A stretch of 64,000 nt of DNA from Irpex lacteus (Eukaryota > Basidiomycota > Agaricomycetes > Polyporales > Irpicaceae): positions 2,294,001 to 2,358,000 of the forward strand of contig MQVO02000001.1 in NCBI GenBank assembly GCA_001986395.2. The letters are read 5' to 3'. Made by a program: the position numbers and the translations under genes. Position 1 is the first letter of the stretch. Each line of letters begins with the position of its first letter. Positions 12,806 through 22,700 of this stretch are shown here, piece after piece. A model generated the notes under the pieces. It searched no databases. It was not told the DNA's origin and saw only the letters and a program-made list of their open reading frames with translations.

Positions 12806-13301
12806 CTATTTGACCGCTCCAAATGTATGCAAACACGTCTCCTCGTCAAATATAACACCGGCGTCGATATGCATAGCCTGTACAATACTACGGGCCACTT
12901 CAGGCTCGAGGCTCGTATCATTCAGTAAATGCCAAAACCAGTCTTCGTGTGGTATGTCCTTGTAGTATCCATGCAAGTCTCCGTATAGCCGAGGGGAGAT
13001 GTTGTTGTTTTCGATAATAGCTGCAGTTGCAGGCCCAAAGCGGACGAAGTCCGTACCATTAGAAGCCTATACAAAATTGTTAGCTTCTGTCTATACATGT
13101 ATAATACGCAACGTATCGTACAAGTCTTTGTAATTCAATTTGTGAGATTAACTCTGAAATCCTTGCCTGCATCTCCCTGAGTTCCTCGACAACTACCGTA
13201 AGTTGTTCCTCTTTATTTGCCAGTTTATTTTCAAGCTCGCGTTCTGAGGCTCGGCTACTGGCTAGAGTGCTTTCTAGGTAACGGATTTGCGACGTCGTCA
13301 T
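12806..13301 (-). CDS. second gene carried by the hAT element, unknown function
   Basis: Two exons join in frame: 13301-13122 (60 codons) and 13066-12806 (86 codons plus stop), with donor GTACGA and acceptor TATAG. The predicted protein is 146 residues. The first exon is a strong coiled coil rich in Glu, Leu, Arg and Ser (ELENKLANKEEQL, ELREMQARISELI). The second encodes a soluble-looking segment with FVRFGPATAAI, DIPHEDWFWHLLND and VIFDEETCLHTFG. I do not recognise the family. An alternative ATG at 13391 would add a short hydrophobic N-terminus. It lies inside the hAT target duplications, upstream of and codirectional with the transposase, so it could be an accessory transposition factor or a captured host gene. 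Confidence 0.6.
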
Positions 13302-13386
13302 GGTGGGGAAGTGCAGGTAGTTTGACTCAGTTGTGGTATAAGAGACAAGACTCGCGCAAGTGATGAGATTAACTAGAAATAAAAAC

Positions 13387-13465
13387 GGCATGTGTAGGAA
13401 TCGAACCCATGGCTAAAAACACATCAAAAATGTATTGCGCACGGTAACAGCTGCACTACAGCGGC
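13387..13465 (-). other. tRNA-like sequence near the hAT right end
   Basis: On the - strand there is a perfect A-box (TAGTGCAGCTG), a perfect B-box (GGTTCGATTCC) and a 17-base arm with 5-bp stem and 7-base loop TTTTTGA, which would place UUU as anticodon. The acceptor and part of the T stem pair poorly, so it is more likely a tRNA relic or internal Pol III promoter than a working tRNA-Lys. Confidence 0.35.
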
Positions 13466-13602
13466 ATCTACAAGGCAAGGGTAGGGAAGGGTGATATTAG
13501 GGTGACAAGGGTACTGGAAGGCCCACCCTCACCCTCACCCTCCACAACCCTTACTACCAACCCTTGAGGGTCACCCTCACCCTTGATAATCACTAGTAAC
13601 TC

Positions 13603-14079
13603 CACGAGCGGGTTAGCCTTTCAGAACTCCTTGGTTGACTTGGTAGCTATCACGTAAGTAGGCACTCATCAGGCGCACAAGAGCTGCGAAGGGAGCTGTC
13701 TATTACGCTGCTAGTATCAAGTTACTCGTGAGGATTCAGCTGTATCCGATTCCATACAAGGTACAGTCTTGTATTAGTCTAAGTCAGTCAAACACTAGGT
13801 TATTCTCTAGTCTTTATTCTCTCACTCTACTCTCTACTCTTACACTCTACACTCAACTCTACAACCCACAATCCACAGTCTATAGTTCCTGTCTAAACGT
13901 CTTTCACTCCCCAACACGAACGACCGGGATAGATCGACTTAACGTCTGGTCCATTGACTCTCGGCAGAAGAGATAGGTCTGCGAAACATAGATAGTACTC
14001 TGACCTTCGTGTCTGACACTTACCGCGTCTTAGCCATCTTACGTATCCCAGACCGCCGCACTAGCAATCTCATTTTCTG
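13603..14079. other. gap with low-complexity pyrimidine tract
   Basis: Between the hAT right end and the next DUF6589 exon. It contains a CTCTACTCT/ACTCTAC-rich stretch at about 13800-13880. No gene seen; it is probably intron or degraded exon of the DUF6589-type gene. Confidence 0.4.
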
Positions 14080-14264
14080 ATCTCGACACTGTGGATTGCT
14101 GGTTACGAGCATGAGGAACGAGGTGACGGTGATCTAGAAGTTCGTGGTGCAATTAGTAAGTAATCTCCTTAACTTGCACTCAAAATAAGTCACTTACAAT
14201 GATAGGGTCCTTTTTCTTTTTCCCTCGAGTAGTTGCTTTGCGCCGCGAGATGACCACATTGCCT
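14080..14264 (-). pseudogene. DUF6589-type gene, middle exons
   Basis: Exon 14264-14198 reads ...VVISRRKATTRGKKKKDPII with donor GTAAGT. The next exon, from 14133 down to ~14080, reads ITVTSFLMLVTS followed by RDQK, after acceptor TTCTAG. In DUF6589 proteins a basic, DP-containing block followed by a hydrophobic helix comes just before the KVIG..LF block found at ~8600, so this is the missing middle. Removing the element at 14265-16148 joins this exon in frame to the coding end at 16149 (...DAQIG + NVVIS...). Confidence 0.6.
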
Positions 14265-14975
14265 GTTACGATTCCTGAGTGAAACGAAGAAGAATCGCCT
14301 CAATCCGGGGTGGTGCATTTACGGCGCTTGTAAGTGACGGATTTCGTTGCCAAACCGTGGGAGTTCTGCTTGTTACCACTCTTGCTACAGCGTAAGGAAG
14401 ACTTGTATATGGCGCTTTGTAGGTGAGATATATATTTGGACTCTCATGTATGACTACTTCAGATAAAGATATATAATGTATATACGGATAGATAGCTGAA
14501 AACAAGAGCTTTCGTTTGACACAACTATCATAAGATTTGGACTAAAATTGAAGTATATATGGGCTGGATAGTATGAGATGACGACCTGAGTTTTCAAACT
14601 CAGACAGACTCCGGCTTCAGACATGTGGAGGTGGACAAAAGTGAACGCGCGAGACTTGAGTTCGAAAGGTTGCGAGTTCGACTCCTCTTTGAGTCATTTT
14701 CTTAACTTGCTCAATTTGATTTGTATGATGCTCAAGAATAATATGAAGTTGCAGAAATAATACATTGGCTCATCAATTGTGTTGTAGTTATCTTTTGTTG
14801 CTGTAGAAAGCTACTGATAATATAATTTTTATTGTTCTTGTAGAGATATACGTTTGACGCTCTATTTGATTTGGACATGTGCGGTGATGATGACATCAAA
14901 AGATGCTCACAAACGGTAGCTTTCGTTTGATATAAAAACCGTGCAGATTGGATGGAAACTCATGGAGATATGAGG

Positions 14976-15034
14976 GAAATAACATGAAATAACATGAAAT
15001 AACATGAAATAACATGAAATAACATGAAATAACA
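14976..15034. repeat. 10-bp tandem repeat
   Basis: About six copies of GAAATAACAT inside copy R of the non-coding element. Confidence 0.9.
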
Positions 15035-15075
15035 CCAAGAGCTTATAGATATGACCTAAGACTGCTTACCTGGAT

Positions 15076-15113
15076 TTCCACTCAGGCGCTGACCGGTCAG
15101 CACCTGAGTGGAA
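15076..15113. repeat. 38-bp near-perfect palindrome
   Basis: Arms TTCCACTCAGG and CCTGAGTGGAA enclose the palindrome GCTGACCGGTCAGC; only one pair is imperfect. It could extrude as a cruciform or form an RNA hairpin. It lies in the middle of copy R. Confidence 0.9.
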
Positions 15114-16148
15114 TTACACATAAGCACGCTTACATAGCTCAGAAACAAGTACAGATGAACTTCGGATGGACTGCACTTTGTTTCTTGCATATCTTAAGTG
15201 CAATTCATGTCATTGTCGTAAGTGTCATGTCAAACTGGTACTGCCATCAATCCTGATGTGATTGATGCCATCAAATGGACTTCCTAAAATGGCAAAAGAG
15301 GCAAAAATACCGTCAATTCAATTCAAATCTCAAGTAGTCGGAGAATAAAAATAGATTTTGGTGAACTAGTCGTTGTGTCACTTTCTGACGATGTGTAAGA
15401 GGTATTATGATGATAAGCAACATTAGTTACTATAGTAAGAAGGGTAACAATATTACTTATGTATATAATAACAGTAACAAAAGTTTGTTAACTTGAACTT
15501 TCAAATATAAAAATTACCTTTGTTCAAATAATCTATAAGACAAGTTTTGAAGTGTTATTGATGTAAATAACTATAACAAAAAAAGAAGGATAAAATGCAT
15601 ATGACTGCTTTTACATAATATCAGACGTGTGTTTAAAATTGTTATTGAGTCTTGACGTTTAGATTCAATTACATTCAAATATTGGCTTGCAGTATATTGA
15701 TGTATGAAAATTGCCTAAAAAGGCAATATAGATCAATGGATCATTTTGGGCGCTTATTTTGGCTTTTTGTACGTTTTGAGCTAGATCACATGACATCAAG
15801 ATTTTTTGATGGAAGATACAAGTATATATTTTCCCGCTCAGATTTCTTCTAGGATTCTGAATCCAAGCTCCAAAACTAGGTAAGGCTCACTGTTCATCAA
15901 ATACAGGCCAAACATCACCTATCCTTTCTGAAATAGATTACTTTAGCTAAAATGCATTATACAATACATAGCAATACTGCATATGATGATTTTTGAGACT
16001 CCATGTAATAATAAATTATATGGCTATAAAGAGTAGCTTTTGTATATCATGTGTTCATTCTGACGTAGTAGGTGTTTTTCTGTTGTTTAAAGTTACTGAA
16101 AACCTTAGGAATCGTAAACTGCCACTTGATGGCCTCACTCCCACAAGT

Positions 16149-16198
16149 ACCAATTTGTGCATCCCGAAGAACCAAATCTGAGCCGGCTGCATGTGAAG
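16149..16198 (-). pseudogene. DUF6589-type gene, short exon piece between two insertions
   Basis: These ~50 bases are caught between copy R of the non-coding element and the 5' LTR of the Ty3 element. Joined through the Ty3 duplication TGAAG to 27407 onward, the - frame reads ...VSGDAAS then HAAGSDLVLRDAQIG without a stop, showing one coding sequence before both insertions. Confidence 0.6.
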
Positions 16199-16580
16199 TG
16201 TGACCTGGTCGGGTAGTATAGTTCTCAACAAGCACACGTAGTTAATTTTTCTTTTATTTTCAGCATTATCGACGATAACCCTAACATGAGTCGGCCTCAT
16301 GCTCGCCTCATGTTGTAGACTTATATCTGTAGGACTCAGCTTCTGAATGATGATTATCTTCTTTCCCACATCGTCTTCGCTGGAGCTTCGCTCGCGAAGG
16401 CATCGAGAGAGGCGATCCGTATTCTGAATTCTCGTCTTCGCAGGCCTTGAGCGCTGCGGGAGACACTCGACTGCCCGAATAGGCAGTTATACTCTTTCAA
16501 CACCTCTGGTTCCTTGCGTCCGCCGGGACGACTCACGGTCGATCCACCCAGATCTGAGACCGCTCGCGTCGAGCGTCACA
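16199..16580 (+). repeat. 5' LTR of the Ty3 element
   Basis: 382 bp, TG...CA termini. The CATGAGTCGG/CCTCATG and TTCGCTGGAG...GCGAAGG segments are shared with the solo LTR at 28792-29165. Confidence 0.95.
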
Positions 16581-16783
16581 GAGGTGGACACACTGGGAAA
16601 TCGACCGCGCCGGCCGACCTTGACCCAACATCCAACATCACTTCCAATCTATCCATTCATCCCGAAGGCGAAGACCTCCCCTTCCCAAATTTATCCCGAC
16701 TTCTTCTTCGTCGCAGGACTCTACAGATCTTTTTCGACGGCCTGGCAACGAGAGGCCTAGCCCCCGGGACGACGCCATCCATC

Positions 16784-19700
16784 ATGCCGCAAGACCCGAG
16801 TCCGAGCTCCTCGCAGACGACGGGTGCACCACAGGCGGGGGTATCCTTACCAGGCTCGTACGCAGAACCATCTTTCGTCGCAGAATCTCGCCTCCGCAGG
16901 CTGGAAACAGTCGACGAAGAGACCTCTGCTGATCAGGAGCAAGTAGCTCGCGAGTTGGGCCTCGACGACGTCGGCGAACCTACGGACGGCACCGACAAGT
17001 CTCGAGCCGATAAGCTGTATGAGTCCTACAACGAGGCTACTTCGACGCGAGTGAGCCTCAAGCAGGAGGTCACGCAGTACATCAATAAGCTCGAATGGCA
17101 GCCGTTCGAGATAGTGGACTACGGCATCGCTATAGGAGTGCCTGAACGCGGTCGATTCGCTCTTAGACCGCACCTCGTACGTGCTCTCACTCGTGTCTTC
17201 GGGAATCTGCAGACCCTGCTCTCAGAACTCGCCTCGGAAGTCCCTCGCCGACGAGCTCTTAACAACTACCACCATATCCTGGATCCCCACGGTGATCTGT
17301 TTCCCAACCTTCGAGGCGCAAACTCCGTCGCCGAGCTAAAAGGGTCGTGGGACATCCTTCGCGAGAGGTTGGAGAAGGGCCATAAATTCGTTAAGAAGTA
17401 TTATGACGAGTACAAAGAAGGGAAGCACATCACGTCGCCTGCTACCACTCTCAGCGAAGTCTACCGCCCTTTCCTTCCCGACGCTTCCACTGCTCAACGT
17501 ATAAGGGAGTATCGAGCTCTGGTGCCAACCCATCAGCGAGAAGATCTGCCACCTGCAGATGCGCTAGACTTGTCGAGACCTCTCGAAGACATCGTGGACG
17601 TATCCCCAAGTCTCCTCGCCGCTTACCCGATGCGAGAACCAGAGCCCGACCCCAAGGCGTTGTCCTACAACGCTATGGGTAAGCCTGACGACGTATCTTA
17701 CCTCAAACGCTCGAGCTACGGGCCCGGGGTTATCTCTTCGAGATACGAACCCCCCGAATCGATCAGTGCAGGGCTCACAGCGATGCGTAAGAATCGTACC
17801 AGAGGCAAAGAGAAAGCGGTCTCGTTCCTCGACGCTCGCCCTCAAACGGAAGCGGAGAGAGCTCAGGCAAAGGAGCAAGGCCCCTTCGCCCAAGCCGACT
17901 GGTCTCAACTTTACTCATCTACTGCTCGCCCTATTCCTCGAGACGCCGGATCCAACCTCGCTCCAACTCCTCGCACCCTTGAAGCTCCTGACGTCGTGGC
18001 GGGGAACGTTCTACACGGTCTGGCCTCGGTCAGCGCGGCGCCTCGGGCCCCAGTTGCTGACCCCATCACCAGGCCTGTTGCGTCGGGAGCCCCTCCTGAC
18101 AAGGACGCTTCTGCTCTAGGGATAGAACTGCAGACCTTAGGCGTCCCTTCTGCCGACTATAACGTGGAACAAATTTCTCTCTGGCGCACTCAAGTCGCGA
18201 CGGAGCAGGTACCCGCCAAGGAGTCGATGACTGCGAAGCCGCTACCTCCTATCCCAGGCACGAACGCAGCGTCTGGCAGGCTGTCTGGAGGTCCCAGGGA
18301 CCCGAACCAGGCTTCGACCAGGGACGCGACTGCTCCCTCTACTGCTCCCTCTGGTGGTAGAGGACCTCCCTTCCCACCTGGGGGAGGGCCGCCGTATCCA
18401 GGAGGTGGGGGGCCACCCTATCCTGGAGGAGGTGGCGGCGGAGGCCCGTCATTCCCGGGAGGAGGAGGTGGCGGAGGACCACCCTTTCCTGGAGGTGGGG
18501 GGCTACCGTACGCTAACGGAGGAGGCCCGCATTACCCCGGTGGTGGACCGCCGTTTCCCGGGGGAGGAGGCGGAGGAGGTCCCCCCTTTCCCGGAGGAGG
18601 TGGAGGAGGCCCCCCACCGGGAGGCCCGTACGGTGGTTGGTTACCCTTGCAGAATGGTCAGTGGGATCAACAATTCCAAATGCCTACCGCGCTGGTACCC
18701 CAGATCAAACTAGGGCAGACGATCGACACGGTCATACCGGTCTGGGACGGCCAGGGCAGCACCGCGCTGGAATGGTTCGCGAGCGTTCAAGAGTTCGCGG
18801 GTGCAGGAGGCTACATACCTTGGCAGCTGGGCTATCACCTATGGAGCCGCTTGAAGGAAGGCTCAGGAGTACGGTCGTGGTTTCAGTCCTTGACGCCGGA
18901 CTGGAAAAACTGGATGCGAAGGTACTACGTCAATTTCCTCGTCGGCATCGAACAACACTACTTAGGACGTACTTGGAAGCAAGATCGCGCTGCTGAATAC
19001 GCTATCCACTCCTTCCGTCAAGCTGGTCATTCCCGGGAATCCCCGTCACAATTTATCCAGCGCAGGCTCCTGTTCTCCAGACTCCTCTATACGAACCTTA
19101 TAGGCACACCGGAGGAAGTCAGGGAAGTCATGAGAGCAGCCCCGGTCGCCTGGAGAAACATCCTAAGCTCGGATTCTATTCCTTCGGTCATGGAATTGCA
19201 GACCCGGACGGTGGAGATGGAGGCGCAGCTCGTGGCCGCCGCGGACTCCTCCCACGCTCTCTCGCTACCTAAGGATCAGTTCGCTCGTCAGCTTAGGGAA
19301 TACTTCAGGGATCACAACATCGACCCGAGGAACTTTCGCTCGAGGACTGCTCACGCCGCCATTACCGACGGGGCATTAGAGACCAGCCCTCTCGAGGCAG
19401 TGGAGGAAGAATCGACGACTGACCTGACTTACGCCGCGAATTACGACTCCCCCACGGTGATCGAGTGCTACGCTGTCGCGAAGAAGCGTCAACGGCCACC
19501 TCCGAAGGACCGCTACCCATTCAAGAAGAGAGACGAAGTGGTCAGTCCTCTTAGACCTCCGCCTTCCCCTTGCAAGTGCTGCGGCAGCGAGAAGCACTGG
19601 GACAAAGAGTGCCCCTGGTACAACCTCTGGGAAAGGAAGTTCGGCAGAGGGAGAGACAAGGTAGCGCGAGCGGCAGGCGTTCTTCAGACCGAGGAGGAGG

Positions 19701-22700
19701 GGTTCGAGGACATGTATAGTACGACGTTCGAGGAATTGATTTCGCAAGCGTGTTATTCCCTTTACCTTGACCCTGGTGTGAAGTCAGCCAAGTTCGCCTA
19801 CGCTCGTCTCATGGAGGAACTGGGCGCCGCTCGACCACAGAACTCACCTCGTGAGGCTCTCAACGTGCACTCCTCACCAGCCCTTCACAAGCTGCGACCT
19901 CCTCGCGTCACCATAGAAGACGTTCCTGAGGAAGTCTTGCCCAGACCAACCGCAGAGACGTACCTAATCGAGGAAGCCGTGAATGCAACCGGGTCGGACG
20001 GCAGGAAGGAATCGAATCCTGACTCTGAAACACCGATCTGCAGCCCAGGAATGCCAGTAGGCGAAACGAGCGAAGTCAACCAAACGTCTCAGACCGCGAC
20101 TACACAGGAAATCAATTGGGTCCGTCCTAGACGATACAAGCCTAGTGGTACGTCGGCGGTAGGCGTGTCAGTACTGTCCGTGAAAGGAGCGATAAACGAC
20201 CCTGAAGGACCCAAGGAAGACCTGCGACTCGACTCGGGGGCAGACGTGACCTTAATATCCGCGGAATACTACGGCAAGCTGACCAAGCCTCCCAAACTGA
20301 GACGCGGGAGGAAGATGGACTTGTGGCAGCTTACAGACAAGTCGTCGAGGATAGAGGGTTATGTGGAAGTCCCCGTCTTCGCGGAGAGCAAGAGCGGAGA
20401 GACCGTAGGCCTGCTAGCAGAAGCTTACGTCGTCCCCGGGATGAACGTGCCAATCCTCCTTGGCGAAGACTTCCATATAGCATACGAGCTGAGCGTCACC
20501 AGGCACCTGGAGTTCGGAACCACCGTTTCAGTAGGAAAGACGGGATGGGAGTTTAGAGCCACGGGTGTCCAGAGACCAGTGTACCCGGAACTTTCGCCTA
20601 ACCCCTCCCATCTAGCCAGCTTCGTTCGCGCGAAGCTTCATCGCAGGAACAAAAACCGCCGGTGGAGACGAAAGCAGGCAGAGAGGAGGGTAGCTCGCAC
20701 TGCCATCGTGGCGGAAGATACCTGCATCCCGCCGAATTCCTGCGTAAACGTCGCTGTAGACTGCGCTTTCGATGTGTCGGACTCATGGCTAGTAGAGAAG
20801 TCGATGCTAGGGGACGAGAAGGTGGCTCCTCTCGTTGTGCCGAACGTGTTAATCGACAAGAGCTACCCTCGTATACCTGTCAGCAATACGACATCAGTAG
20901 CGAGACGGTTGCGGAAAGGGGAGCACTTGGGCGAGCTACGTGACCCGAGGGAGTTCCTAGACGCACCAAAGAGTCAGAAGCACTGGGCAGAGATGGCCGT
21001 CGCCGCTGACCGCATAGTAGCGTTGACGGAAGCTATGAAAGAAGCGACGCAGGAAGTTAGGACGAAGGGACGAGTTTACCTTGCAAAGAACGACGGTACC
21101 TTTGTACGAGCGCGGCCGAGAGAGGCACACAGCGGGGGAACGAGCTCGAGTGATCTCCCGGAGGAACCAGTTCCTGATGTCGTCGTGGAGGCGGATGAAG
21201 AGTGGGGCCCCAAAACTGCGGAAGTACCAGACCCAACAGTATATGCCTCGGAGGATCTAGAGAAACTTATCGACGTGGCGGAGGTACCCGAAGGATTGCG
21301 ACCCCGGATCTGGGAGATGCTGAGACGTCGGATTCGTGCGTTTGGCTTCGACGGCAGACTCGGCCACATGGAGACGAAATGCAGGATACGCACCAAGGAA
21401 GGTGTGGAACCGATCTCGGTCCCCATGTACGCCAGTTCACCTGCGAAGCGACAAGTGATCGACGAGCAACTTAAGACGTGGTTCGAACAAGGCGTTATCG
21501 AACCGTCGCAGAGTCCATGGGGTGCCCCTGTAGTGATCGTATATCGCAATGGGAAGGCAAGATTCTGTGTGGACTATCGAAAGTTAAACGCGCAAACGAT
21601 ACCTGACGAGTTCCCACTGCCGAGGCAAACTGAGATCCTATCTGCTCTATCGGGTGCTCAGGTTCTATCTTCCCTGGACGCCCTATCAGGCTTTACGCAG
21701 ATTGAGATAGCAGAAGAGGACGTCGAGAAGACGGCCTTCCGCACCCATCGAGGGCTGTTCCAATTTCGCAGGATGCCTTTCGGGCTGAAGAATGGGCCGT
21801 CGATCTTCCAACGCACAATGCAGAACATCCTTGCTCCTTACCTATGGCTGTTTACGCTGGTCTACATCGACGATATCGTCGTGTACTCTCGAAGCTACGA
21901 AGAACATCTAGAACACCTCGATAAGGTCTTACAAGCGATCGAGCGTGCGGGACTTACGCTATCGCCGAAGAAATGTCACTTGTTCTACAGCTCGATTCTG
22001 CTGCTGGGGCACAAGGTCTCGAGACTGGGGCTGTCTACGCACGAAGAGAAAGTACGGGCGATTAGCGAGCTGAAACGGCCAACGAAAGTATCGGAGTTAC
22101 AGACCTTCCTTGGAATGGTGGTATACTTCTCTATGTTCATTCCCTTTTACGCGAACATCGCTTCTCCTCTATTCAAGCTCCTGCGAAAGGGCTGCGCCTG
22201 GAGATGGGGACCGGAGGAGGAATACGCTTTCGAAGCCGCGAAGGCTGCGTTGAAAGCTGCCCCCGTGCTCGGGCACCCCGTCGAAGGACGCCCTTATCGT
22301 CTGTACACGGACGCTTCGGACGAGGCCATCGGTTGCTGCTTGCAGCAGGTGCAACCCATGTCCGTCGGAGATCTGAAAGGGACCAAAGCGTACGAGAAGC
22401 TGGAGAAGGCGTACAGAGAGAAGAACGACGTACCCCGATTCGTCACCAAACTTTCGTCGAAAATAAACGATCACGAATTCAAGGACGAATGGGCCAACCA
22501 TCTGGATGAGACTATGGTGCACGTCGAGCGAGTACTCGCGTACTGGTCCCGAACCCTTAAGAGCGCAGAAACAAGGTACTCAGCGACAGAGAGGGAGGCG
22601 CTCGGGGCGAAGGAAGGGCTAGTGAGGTTTCAGCCGTACATCGAAGGGGAGAGGATTCTTCTCGTGACAGACCACGCAGCTCTTCAGTGGGCGAAGACTT

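Larger units (their letters stand above)
9217..13595 (-). mobile_element. hAT-superfamily DNA transposon, complete
   Basis: The element is flanked by a perfect 8-bp target duplication GTAACTCC at 9209-9216 and 13596-13603. The inverted ends are TAGTGATCATCGAGGGT on the left and TAGTGATTATCAAGGGT on the right, matching the hAT pattern of 8-bp duplications and TA-G-G termini. Both subterminal regions carry CCCTCA/TGAGGG arrays (9240-9360 and 13490-13590). It holds a spliced transposase gene and a second small gene, both on -. It was inserted between exons of the DUF6589-type gene. Confidence 0.93.
14265..16148 (+). mobile_element. non-coding dispersed element, copy R
   Basis: Same family as 1464-3322, in the opposite orientation. 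It starts GTTACGATTCCTGAG, ends CTCACTCCCACAAGT, and has the inverted motif AGGAATCGTAA at ~16108. It interrupts an exon of the DUF6589-type gene. The empty site reads CATTGCCAATTTG, so CC on both sides may be a 2-bp target duplication. It carries TGGGCGCTT at 15747, a tRNA-like B-box (GAGTTCGACTCC, ~14668-14679), a 10-bp tandem array and a 38-bp palindrome. No protein is predicted. Confidence 0.75.

Noticed and set aside
1464..16148. A single giant DNA transposon with ~1.9 kb terminal inverted repeats carrying RecQ and DUF6589 genes
   Set aside because: The two arms do align in inverted orientation, but the right arm interrupts a DUF6589 exon, and the coding frame joins perfectly across it. 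Each arm also has its own ends, and two further copies exist at 29763-32724. Independent insertions explain this better.
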